Source of the DNA: Patescibacteria group bacterium
GTDB taxonomy: Bacteria > Patescibacteriota > Patescibacteriia > 2-12-FULL-60-25
Direction of reading: 5' to 3'
DNA: 62,433 nt
Assembly (NCBI GenBank): GCA_029210915.1
Contig: JARGGJ010000008.1
Location: 1 to 62,433 of the forward strand
Below are positions 33,812 through 40,845 of the stretch, in pieces (position 1 is the first letter of the stretch; each line of letters begins with the position of its first letter). The notes beneath the pieces were generated by a model. The model was not told where the DNA came from. It saw only the letters and a list, made by a program, of their open reading frames with translations, and searched no databases. The translations under genes were made by a program, and so were the position numbers.

Positions 33812-36800
33812 CTAGCTACACCCACTCGTCGCCCCACAGTTCAAACACTTATAACACGCTCCATTCCTTACCATCATACTTCCACATGTATCGCACGCCG
33901 GGGCGTCGGATTGGTTGTCGAAGGTGGAGGTGAGGGTGGGTTGGGAGGTTTGGGGTTGGGAATCTAGGAGGCTGGGTTGGGCGGATTCTGTTTCTTTGGT
34001 GCTTAGGGATTGGTCGCGCGGGATATCCTCGATTTGGAGCTCGGCGGTGGCGCTCGTGTCTACGTTGATGCCGATGGCTCGGCGGTCTTCGGCGCTTAGG
34101 AATTTTAGGCCCAGCCAGCGGAAGATGTAATCCACGATGGATTTGGCCACGCGGATGTTGGCGTTGGTTGTGAAGCCGGATGGTTCAAAGCGGACGTGGG
34201 CGAATTTGTTGACCAGGATTTTTAGGGGGACGCCGTATTGGAGGCCAATAGAAACCGAGGTGCTAAAGACATCGAGCAAACCCGAGAGCACGCTCCCCTC
34301 TTTGCTCATGGTAACAAAGATTTCGCCCGGCGTGCCATCGTCGTAAAGACCAACTGTGATGAAGCCTTTGTGCGGGCCGATTTGGAATTTATGAGTCAAA
34401 GCTTTTCGCTCATCGGGCATTCGGCGCCTGCGCGGAGTATACGTCTGTGTTGCTTTTACAACTTGAGTCGGTTCCACTTGTTTATCCAGGACCATGGACC
34501 CAGGACTATGTACCTTTTCAGCTTCCTTCTCCTTAGCTTCCCCCTTCTTAAAAGACTCTTTCGTAGTGGTAAGTGCTTGTACTCGTTTGGAGCCGTCGCG
34601 GTAGATGGCGATGGCTTTGAGGCCGAGGCGCCAGCCTTCCAAGTAGGCGTTCATTACGTCTTCAACCGTGGCATCGGTGGGCATGTTAACTGTTTTGGAG
34701 ATGGCACCCGAGAGGAAAGGTTGAACCGCGCCCATCATGCGCAGGTGGCCCATGTAGTGGATTGTGCGGGTGCCTTTGGCGGCTTTGAAGGCGCAATCAA
34801 AGACCGGGAGGTGCTCGTCTTGCAGGTATGGGGCGCCTTCGATGGTGTCGTTTTTGTCGATCCAATCGATGATGTCGCGGATTTGTTGCTCCGTGTATTT
34901 GAGGCGGTGCAGGGCTTCGGGGACTGTGCCGTTTACTATCTTCATCATTCCTCCGCCAACCAGCCATTTGTATTTAACGAGGGCGATATCCGGTTCGATG
35001 CCTGTGGTGTCGCAATCCATGAGGAAAGCGATGGTGCCTGTGGGGGCAAGGACGCTAAGTTGGGCGTTTCTGTAGCCAAAATCGCCTCCGCGATTTATCG
35101 CTTCATCCCAGGAGGATTTGGCGCGATCGAGGACATGGGCAGGGACGCCGGTGGAATCCAGTTTATAAGCCGAGTCGCGGTGCATTTCCATAACTTTGGC
35201 CATTGGTTCTTTGTTTAGGGCGTAGCCATCGAATGCGCCTAATTTTTCGGCGATGCGGGCCGATTGATCGTAGCCTACGCCGGTCATGATGCTTGTGATG
35301 GCTGCGGCCATGTTGCGGCCGGCGTCGGAATCGTAAGGGAGGCCCATGCTCATGAGGAGGGCGCCTAAGTTGGCGTAGCCAAGGCCGATGGGGCGGTACA
35401 TGTGCGAGTTAAACTCAATAGCCGGAGTTGGGTATGAGGAATAGTTGATGGTGATTTCTTGAGCTGTGGCAACGATGCGGATGATTTGTTCGTAGGCTTC
35501 TACATCGAAACTGCCATCCTCTGTGCGGCATTTCATTAGGTTGATGGAAGCGAGGTTGCAGGCGCTGTCGTTTAGGAACATGTATTCCGAGCAAGGGTTG
35601 GAGCCGTGGATTCTGTCTGTGTTACTGCAGGTGTGCCATTTGTTGATTGTGGTGTCGTATTGAACGCCAGGGTCGCCACATTGCCACGCTGCTTCGCCGA
35701 TTTGGTGGAAGAGATCGCGGGCTTTGAATTTTTCGCAGGGTTCGCCGGTGGTAACGTATTTGGTCCAAAAATCGCCATCTTCCTCTACTGCATTCATGAA
35801 AGTATCGGTGAGACGGACGCTATTGTTGGCATTTTGGAAAAAGATGGATGAGTAGGCCTCGCCATTGATGGAGCCGTCGTAGCCGGCATCGATGAGGGTG
35901 TGAGCTTTCTTCTCCTCCTTGGCTTTGCACCAGGTGAATTCTTGAATGTCGGGGTGATCCACGTTTAGCATTACCATTTTGGCGGCACGGCGAGTCTTTC
36001 CGCCGGATTTGATGACGCCCGCAAAAGCATCGAAACCGCGCATAAAGGAGACGGGTCCGCTCGATAAGCCGGATGATTGGGCTAGGCCCTCTTTGCTCGA
36101 GCGGAGGGATGATAAGTTGGAGCCGGTGCCGGATCCGAATTTGAAGAGCATGCCTTCGGTTACAGCGAGCTGGAGGATGCTGCGCATGTCGTCTTGAACC
36201 GAGTTGATGAAGCAGGCACTGCATTGCGGATGCGGGTTTACGCCAACGTTAAACCAAACCGGGGAGTTAAAAGCGGCTTTTTGGTTTATTAAAATTGATG
36301 TGAGCTCGGCTTCGAAAGTTTCGGCGTCTTTTTCGGAGTGAAAGTATCCGCCGAGTTTGCCCCAACCGCTGATGGTTTGGGCTACTCTATCGACGACCTG
36401 TCTCATTGATGTTTCACGCTCGGGTGTGTCTAATTTTCCGCGGAAGTATTTGGAGACGATGATGTTGGTAGCCGTTTGTGAGTAGGTTTTGGGTACCTCT
36501 ACGCCAAGTTGCTCAAAGACTTTGACGCCTTTTTCGTTCGTGATGACTGCGTCGCGGTGCTCCCAAATGAGCTCGTCGTAAGGATGTACTCCTTCGGTAC
36601 TGAAAAATCTTTTGATTTTGATGCCTGCGCCGTAGGTTTCTTTTTCTTCGACGCCTTTTTTGGTGACTCTATAAGTGATGTAATTTCTTGCAACCGTGAT
36701 AAAATTGGTATTAATAAGCGCCGCGCCTATGACCTCGCGGACTTCTTCGGAACTTGGCACTGTGTGGCCATCGAATTTTTTGGATAAGTCGTGCATCACA

Positions 36801-37033
36801 TAAGCGTGCACACGATCCACTTCGGGAGTTGCTTTTTCGGGTTTGTAGCCCGATGCTTCGAAAGCTTTTTTGATAGATTGTTTGATCTTATCAGTTTTAA
36901 AAGTATCAATCCTGCCATCACGGCGGCGAATGGATTTAATGGCTTTTAAAAATGCCGTAACAGCATCGGTGTTCACCGATTTTGTAGGGCTCGCGGTCGT
37001 TTGACCGACGTTAAACTTATCCTGTGGTTGCAT
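33812..37033 (-). CDS. nrdJ: Adenosylcobalamin-dependent ribonucleotide reductase
   Basis: 1073 residues, class II. An ATP-cone domain (about 30-125, RRRDGRIDTFKTDKIKQSI onward), the ten-stranded barrel with NPCSEYMFLNDSACNLASIN, GLGYANLGALLMSMGLPYDSD and APTGTIAFLMDCDTTGIEP, then a TSCPD-type C-terminal domain and a zinc ribbon CDTCGSMM...CYKCLNCG. It makes deoxynucleotides without oxygen using AdoCbl, which the CobA-like enzyme could supply. A linker near residues 840-847 is encoded by an intergenic repeat word. Two NrdR boxes lie upstream, and its 3' end is duplicated at 33114. Confidence 0.97.
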   Translation of the reverse strand: MQPQDKFNVGQTTASPTKSVNTDAVTAFLKAIKSIRRRDGRIDTFKTDKIKQSIKKAFEASGYKPEKATPEVDRVHAYVMHDLSKKFDGHTVPSSEEVREVIGAALINTNFITVARNYITYRVTKKGVEEKETYGAGIKIKRFFSTEGVHPYDELIWEHRDAVITNEKGVKVFEQLGVEVPKTYSQTATNIIVSKYFRGKLDTPERETSMRQVVDRVAQTISGWGKLGGYFHSEKDAETFEAELTSILINQKAAFNSPVWFNVGVNPHPQCSACFINSVQDDMRSILQLAVTEGMLFKFGSGTGSNLSSLRSSKEGLAQSSGLSSGPVSFMRGFDAFAGVIKSGGKTRRAAKMVMLNVDHPDIQEFTWCKAKEEKKAHTLIDAGYDGSINGEAYSSIFFQNANNSVRLTDTFMNAVEEDGDFWTKYVTTGEPCEKFKARDLFHQIGEAAWQCGDPGVQYDTTINKWHTCSNTDRIHGSNPCSEYMFLNDSACNLASINLMKCRTEDGSFDVEAYEQIIRIVATAQEITINYSSYPTPAIEFNSHMYRPIGLGYANLGALLMSMGLPYDSDAGRNMAAAITSIMTGVGYDQSARIAEKLGAFDGYALNKEPMAKVMEMHRDSAYKLDSTGVPAHVLDRAKSSWDEAINRGGDFGYRNAQLSVLAPTGTIAFLMDCDTTGIEPDIALVKYKWLVGGGMMKIVNGTVPEALHRLKYTEQQIRDIIDWIDKNDTIEGAPYLQDEHLPVFDCAFKAAKGTRTIHYMGHLRMMGAVQPFLSGAISKTVNMPTDATVEDVMNAYLEGWRLGLKAIAIYRDGSKRVQALTTTKESFKKGEAKEKEAEKVHSPGSMVLDKQVEPTQVVKATQTYTPRRRRMPDERKALTHKFQIGPHKGFITVGLYDDGTPGEIFVTMSKEGSVLSGLLDVFSTSVSIGLQYGVPLKILVNKFAHVRFEPSGFTTNANIRVAKSIVDYIFRWLGLKFLSAEDRRAIGINVDTSATAELQIEDIPRDQSLSTKETESAQPSLLDSQPQTSQPTLTSTFDNQSDAPACDTCGSMMVRNGACYKCLNCGATSGCS
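34496..34514. repeat. CCAGGACCATG repeat word inside nrdJ
   Basis: CCAGGACCATGGACCCAGG and the following ACTATGTACC, in frame in the nrdJ linker, repeat the words of the palindrome at 38165-38230. They encode the residues HSPGSMVLD. Confidence 0.55.
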
Positions 37034-37049
37034 AGGCTGAATAACTCGT

Positions 37050-37242
37050 AGTTCGAATATCGTATTTCGTATTTCGAATAACGACTCTTGAACTTCGATG
37101 GATTATCTCCGGTTTTCTTAGTGTACTAACCCGTTGGCTAATACAGACGCGTTTTAAGAAGTTTCCGAAGTGATTTGAATTTTATTATTTCTTTCTAACT
37201 AACCGCGAAATTCGAAATACGATATTCGAAATTCGTTGTTCG
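37050..37242 (-). promoter_or_regulatory. Long inverted repeat in the nrdJ leader
   Basis: TTCGAATATCGTATTTCG near 37052-37069 and its exact complement near 37213-37230 would close a stem about 140 nt apart within the 320-nt nrdJ leader. I see no cobalamin-riboswitch core (no B12 box) between them. Confidence 0.5.
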
Positions 37243-37333
37243 GTGTGTCCGCGGGAATGCGTTATTTTGACGCAAATAGCGCAGACAAAACACAATCGCA
37301 GCATTTGTGTGCGATGCGGTTGTGGCCACCCGA

Positions 37334-37349
37334 CCACAACATCTTGTGG
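37334..37349. promoter_or_regulatory. NrdR box 1
   Basis: CCACAACATCTTGTGG, a near-palindrome matching the NrdR consensus ACACwATATwTTGTGT in its outer half-sites. Separated by 16 bp from box 2. Confidence 0.8.
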
Positions 37350-37359
37350 TCTAAGTAGA

Positions 37360-37365
37360 ATTATA
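37360..37365 (-). promoter_or_regulatory. -10 box of nrdJ, between the NrdR boxes
   Basis: On the minus strand TGGTATAAT is an extended -10 element. It lies exactly in the spacer between the two NrdR boxes, so NrdR binding would block RNA polymerase. Confidence 0.75.
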
Positions 37366-37381
37366 CCACAAGATGTTGTGT
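37366..37381. promoter_or_regulatory. NrdR box 2
   Basis: CCACAAGATGTTGTGT. Start-to-start distance to box 1 is 32 bp, three helical turns, as is usual for tandem NrdR boxes. Confidence 0.8.
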
Positions 37382-37454
37382 TCAACTGGGGATAAGAACC
37401 CCAATTAAGAATTACCAATTAACAATTAACAATTTTACTAATAATCTCATCAGT

Positions 37455-37554
37455 CGTAGGGGCAATGCCTTGTGCTTGCCCGTACTGATGCAACCACGTA
37501 ACTCAGTTCCACCTTCGGTGTAAGTACGGATAACCACAAGGGTTTATCCCTACG
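37455..37554. mobile_element. CGTAGGG palindromic element (MITE/REP-like), copy 1
   Basis: About 100 bp with ends CGTAGGGGCAA and TTTATCCCTACG and internal CACAAGGGTTTATCC, CCGTAC and GTACGG. Related to 39628-39713. No transposase is in the window, so it would be non-autonomous. The left arm differs from the right (GGGGCAATGCC against GGGTTTATCC), so this copy looks chimeric. Confidence 0.65.
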
Positions 37555-37571
37555 AGGATATGAATATTTGT

Positions 37572-38153
37572 TTAAAGGCCTAATGATAAGTTTATTTTTG
37601 GTGCTTCTTCCGGGAGGGCGGGGGCGATGGGCATGATTACTTCTTGCTTTTCGCCGAGTTTGTTGAAGTAGTAAACTTTTTTTTCTGTAAGCGCTTTTTC
37701 GTATATGTCTTTGGTTACGCGGACATCTTGCAGGCAGTAATCGCGGAGTTTGTCGATTTCGCCGTCGCGCCAGTACTCGACAGCTTTTAAGCCGGTACCG
37801 CTCTTCCCTATCCCCAAAGTTGCATGAGCAACATCGTCCAGTTTTACTCTGTGGCCGATGCGCTTTTCGATTTCCACCATGATATCTATCGTGGGGAATT
37901 TCATAATATCACCCGTGTAATAAGTTTGCATACAGGGGTAATCGAAGCCGAAAAGGTTGTAGCCGATGATGCGGGAAGATCGCTCCATGCGAGGCCAGAG
38001 TTTTGGCAGATCGGGCTCTAAGAATGTCTCGTAAGTATCCGTCTCATAAAAGTAGACGCCGATTAGGGAGATTTGAAGCAGGTTGGCCTGGTAGGCGCCA
38101 ACGTCTTGGAACGTGTTTTGGGTTTCGATGTCGAGTACGATTTCGTTACGCAT
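37572..38153 (-). CDS. DnaQ/RNase H-like 3'-5' exonuclease
   Basis: 193 residues from the ATG at 38153. DEDD-type exonuclease motifs: Exo I IVLDIETQNTF (D7, E9), Exo II GYNLFGFDYPCM, and Exo III near DYCLQDVRVTKDIYEKAL. It resembles the stand-alone exonuclease domain related to family B DNA polymerases (YprB-like). It would trim 3' ends of DNA or RNA. A longer upstream frame to 38225 merely translates the adjacent repeat, so the shorter start is chosen. Confidence 0.85.
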   Translation of the reverse strand: MRNEIVLDIETQNTFQDVGAYQANLLQISLIGVYFYETDTYETFLEPDLPKLWPRMERSSRIIGYNLFGFDYPCMQTYYTGDIMKFPTIDIMVEIEKRIGHRVKLDDVAHATLGIGKSGTGLKAVEYWRDGEIDKLRDYCLQDVRVTKDIYEKALTEKKVYYFNKLGEKQEVIMPIAPALPEEAPKINLSLGL

Positions 38154-38154
38154 A

Positions 38155-38232
38155 AACTTTGGTACATTGTCCTTAGTACATGGTCCTGGCTCCGATCGAA
38201 GCCAGGACCATATACCCAGGACCATGTACGTT
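38155..38232. repeat. CCAGGACCATGTAC palindrome
   Basis: ATGGTCCTGGCT (38183-38194) and AGCCAGGACCAT (38203-38214) form a perfect 12-bp stem with loop CCGATCGA, flanked by more GTACATGGTCC/GGACCATGTAC words. The same word is found in frame in nrdJ at 34496. Confidence 0.6.
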
Positions 38233-38300
38233 ATTAAGTTGATAGTGCCTAATTTAGCATAACGGTATTTTTAGCGCGATATGTGGACAAAAGTTAAAGC

Positions 38301-38490
38301 TTAACCCCTCTAAATCCCTGCCCGCCACGCTATGCTGGTATGGCAGGCGGGCTGGCTTGCGAGGCGGGCGGGTCCCCTTGTTCCACCTACGCATAAAGCT
38401 TCGGTGGACTTCGCATGGGAGACTTGATTACCAAGCAACAGCCCCCTGACAAGGCAAAGCTCAGCTTAGCTGACGGGGTTTGGGGGTTTT
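38301..38490 (+). repeat. CCCCTCTAAATCCCTGCCCGC element, copy 2
   Basis: TTAACCCCTCTAAATCCCTG, GGCGGGTCCCCTTGT and GGGAGACTTG appear in the same order as in copy 1 at 14401-14526 (opposite strand). An extra GGTGGA...TCCACC segment and a CCCCCTGACAAGG...GGGGGTTT tail follow. Confidence 0.65.
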
Positions 38491-38495
38491 TGGAC

Positions 38496-38523
38496 TTGAC
38501 GATGCTTTGGGTTATGCTACACT
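38496..38523 (+). promoter_or_regulatory. Sigma-70-type promoter
   Basis: TTGACG, a 16-bp spacer and TACACT, about 45 nt before the ATG at 38575. Confidence 0.55.
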
Positions 38524-38574
38524 ACCGCCTCAACGTTGTGATTGATTCAACGATGTTCTTTACACGGAGGGCAC

Positions 38575-38961
38575 ATGGTTAACCGATACAGTGACGCGGA
38601 TATCCGTAACTTTATTAACTGGGTTTTAATGCAAGATGATTTGGAATTATTGGATGATGTAAAAAGATTTTTGCGGCAATTGTATGTTTTTGCCAAAATG
38701 CAATATGGAGGTGATGAGTATTGTATTCAATTGGAAATTTTGCAAAATCATCTTTCTCGATTATTAAGAACAGTTGAGAGGTTTGATCGTGCGGCTGTTC
38801 CAATTGCCCTCCACTTGTTGGCAACTTATCGCAAGCGCGACAGAACTACTTTGGATTGGGCGCGTGCTTATGTGCCCATCGCTTGTGATGTACTGCACCT
38901 GGATCCGATTCAAGCTTGTCACCCTCCATGTCAGTGCAGATCTTCGATACCGCCTGCGTAA
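38575..38961 (+). CDS. Small orphan protein, paralogue of the next gene
   Basis: 128 residues; GGAGG lies 5-6 nt before the ATG at 38575. Not a family I recognise. The first 75 residues align with the protein at 39123: INWVLMQDDLELLDDVKRFL / VVWARSQQDKELREAVDVFA, QLYVFAKM / QLFIFSKM, GGDEY / GGMEF. So F-x2-W, QD-x-EL, V-x2-F, QL-[YF]-x-F-x-KM and GG-x-E are shared. The C-terminus is Cys-rich (CHPPCQCR). Probably a soluble all-helical protein. Confidence 0.65.
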   Translation: MVNRYSDADIRNFINWVLMQDDLELLDDVKRFLRQLYVFAKMQYGGDEYCIQLEILQNHLSRLLRTVERFDRAAVPIALHLLATYRKRDRTTLDWARAYVPIACDVLHLDPIQACHPPCQCRSSIPPA

Positions 38962-39007
38962 CTTAAGATACCAGCTTCCAGCCTCTAGCTACTAGCCATT
39001 GGTTTCT

Positions 39008-39038
39008 AGCCTCTATGTATATGGAGGCTTCTTTTTTT
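39008..39038 (+). terminator. Intrinsic terminator
   Basis: AGCCTC and GAGGCT form a stem with a T-run at 39032-39038, after the first paralogue. Confidence 0.65.
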
Positions 39039-39077
39039 GTTGAAATTTTACTTATAGATTAAAGATTGAGGTTTATA

Positions 39078-39105
39078 TTGACCAATATTTAAAGAATGGT
39101 ATAGT
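39078..39105 (+). promoter_or_regulatory. Sigma-70-type promoter
   Basis: TTGACC, 16 bp, TATAGT. It ends 17 nt before the ATG at 39123, leaving room for the AAGGGGGG site. Confidence 0.6.
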
Positions 39106-39122
39106 GATTTAAAGGGGGGTTC

Positions 39123-39476
39123 ATGCACATTACAAAAGAAGCCGAGGAATTGAGCGAATTCGTCGTTTGGGCAAGGTCGCAACAAGATAAGGAGTTGCGA
39201 GAAGCTGTAGATGTTTTTGCCTATCAATTGTTTATTTTTTCGAAAATGGTGCCGGGCGGTATGGAGTTTAGTTATCAGTATAATCGCCTTAGGCAAGTTA
39301 TCGAGAAATTACAAGGTTTAACCAGTGGCTTGGACAAGCCAAAACTTCCACAATATCTCATGGAGATGGCCAACCAAAAACTCGATGAGGAAGCGTTGTT
39401 AAAATTAAAGGATCTGGTTTTCGCTGTAGATGATTTTCTAGAACCTTCGCTCAAAATAATGCTGGAAAAGCATTGA
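39123..39476 (+). CDS. Small orphan protein, paralogue of the previous gene
   Basis: 117 residues, with an AAAGGGGGG ribosome site just before the ATG. It shares the F-x2-W...QD-x-EL...QL-F-x-F-x-KM-x2-GG-x-E core with the protein at 38575 but has a different, acidic C-terminus (LKDLVFAVDDFLEPSLKIML). Each copy has its own promoter and terminator, so they are separately controlled duplicates rather than an operon. Function unknown. Confidence 0.65.
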   Translation: MHITKEAEELSEFVVWARSQQDKELREAVDVFAYQLFIFSKMVPGGMEFSYQYNRLRQVIEKLQGLTSGLDKPKLPQYLMEMANQKLDEEALLKLKDLVFAVDDFLEPSLKIMLEKH

Positions 39477-39513
39477 TGTAAATCTTCTTAAGAAGTAACT
39501 TAAAAACCTTTCT

Positions 39514-39532
39514 TGCCTACGGGCATTTTTTT
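39514..39532 (+). terminator. Intrinsic terminator
   Basis: TGCC-TACG-GGCA with a T7 run, after the second paralogue. Confidence 0.55.
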
Positions 39533-39627
39533 ATTGTCTGAACCTTTACCATGATTAAACACGATTACTCGCTCAAATTTACTCATTTACTCGATTACTG
39601 TATGAGTTGGTTTATAAACGATATTAA

Positions 39628-39713
39628 CGTAGGGATAAACCCTTGTGGTTATCCGTGCTTTGTAACCGGCTTTCCAGTTCTGAGCACGGATAGACACAAG
39701 ATCTATCCCTACG
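39628..39713. mobile_element. CGTAGGG palindromic element (MITE/REP-like), copy 2
   Basis: 86 bp with ends CGTAGGGATA and TATCCCTACG, internal CCGTGC/GCACGG and the CACAAG/CTTGTG words. Symmetric, unlike copy 1 at 37455-37554. Confidence 0.7.
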
Positions 39714-39797
39714 AATAAAACGGGTAATCAAGTATCAGCCAGAGGCTGATCCGCCTATGGAGGAAATTAGGTTTGTAATCGGCTCGTAAATCAAGGT

Positions 39798-40577
39798 TCA
39801 AGACAGCCTATAAGCTCCCAAGATACTTGCATTGGTTTTGTCTTTAAGCGGGACAGCTCGGCAGGCGGGTTTTTTGCCGCGATGCAGGTTGCGCATTTTG
39901 CCCATGGCGTGGCTCCAGGCATCGAAAGTTTGGGATAAGGATCCGCTTATGGCGATGCAGTTTGGTTCGTATAAGGTATCAAGGTTAGCCAGTAGCGCGC
40001 CCATATTTGCGCCATATTCAACAAAAAGCTCGGCACCGTCTGCAATGTCGTCTTCGAGTTTAGAGTAGATGTTTAAGCCGGAATTACCCGTTTTACGCAA
40101 AAAGAAATGATTGGAGCAAAAATCTTGCATGTAACGGCTTTCGTGCGGTTCGGAAATCGCTTCTCTGAAATCCGCGACCAAGCGATCGAGGTTGTGTTGT
40201 TCAATTTCTATATCTTTGGTTGTTTTGCGGATGACACTTAAATTTAAAGAGTTGCCGATTTCCAAGAGCAGATAAGTCCCCTGATTTTTGAACTGGCCGA
40301 GTTGTGCTTCGTAGTAGGCGCGAGTTAAACATGATTCAAATTGATTTTTAGCAAGCTTCCAGTTTTCACAATTGGGATAAAGCCCCGGCTCGGGCAAGAT
40401 GACGATTGGTTCAGTTTTGAGTTTGAGCTCGTTTGTGATGCGGTCGATTTCAGTTTTAATGGCAACTTCGTTCTTACCGGTAAAAGGAAAAACACCCAAG
40501 ACAACCATCTTGGTGGAGTTTTCAACCAGTACGGCTTTGAGTTCTTGTTTGAGGATTTGGATTACTAATTTTTTCAT
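39798..40577 (-). CDS. ROK/ASKHA-like sugar-kinase fold protein
   Basis: 259 residues. LLLEIGNSLNLSVIRKTTKD resembles a phosphate loop and the end, AGALLANLDTLYEPNCIAIS-like sequence followed by ASILGAYRL, follows the C-terminal pattern of ROK proteins (G..L.NL....P..I.I.G.....A..GA). The classic DxGGT loop is not obvious, so it may be a degenerate or non-catalytic member. Stand-alone gene; substrate unknown. Confidence 0.5.
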   Translation of the reverse strand: MKKLVIQILKQELKAVLVENSTKMVVLGVFPFTGKNEVAIKTEIDRITNELKLKTEPIVILPEPGLYPNCENWKLAKNQFESCLTRAYYEAQLGQFKNQGTYLLLEIGNSLNLSVIRKTTKDIEIEQHNLDRLVADFREAISEPHESRYMQDFCSNHFFLRKTGNSGLNIYSKLEDDIADGAELFVEYGANMGALLANLDTLYEPNCIAISGSLSQTFDAWSHAMGKMRNLHRGKKPACRAVPLKDKTNASILGAYRLS

Positions 40578-40586
40578 ATGTGTATA

Positions 40587-40656
40587 ACGTAGCTCTTACT
40601 ACGTGGATCGTACTACGTTGTACGAGTTACGTAGTACTTAGTACGATTAGTAGTAA
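40587..40656. repeat. CTACGTAGTAC-word repeat
   Basis: Overlapping variants of GTACTACG/CGTAGTAC fill the gap upstream of the kinase-like gene; related words occur at 17764-17789. Confidence 0.5.
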
Positions 40657-40736
40657 TTTAGATTTTCCCATAGATACGGTTATTAATCAATAAATTGTTT
40701 TTTATCTAATAATTATTGAATTTTAGCCTGTTAGTG

Positions 40737-40765
40737 TTGACAAAAAACAAAAAATATGCTTAAAT
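40737..40765 (+). promoter_or_regulatory. Sigma-70-type promoter
   Basis: TTGACA, 17 bp and TTAAAT with an upstream TG (TGCTTAAAT), about 80 nt before the ATG at 40846. Confidence 0.5.
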
Positions 40766-40845
40766 AAGCATCTTTGTACATTAATAATCGATATTTGAAT
40801 AAAAGATATTAGGTTCTACGGGACACTAAAAAACAGGAGTGTAAA

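Noticed and set aside
34238-35218. 326-codon open frame on the plus strand
   Set aside because: It lies wholly antisense to nrdJ, which has clear motifs throughout; the frame is a shadow of its codon bias.
37050-37352. Cobalamin riboswitch in the nrdJ leader
   Set aside because: No B12 box or other conserved blocks; NrdR control explains the promoter.
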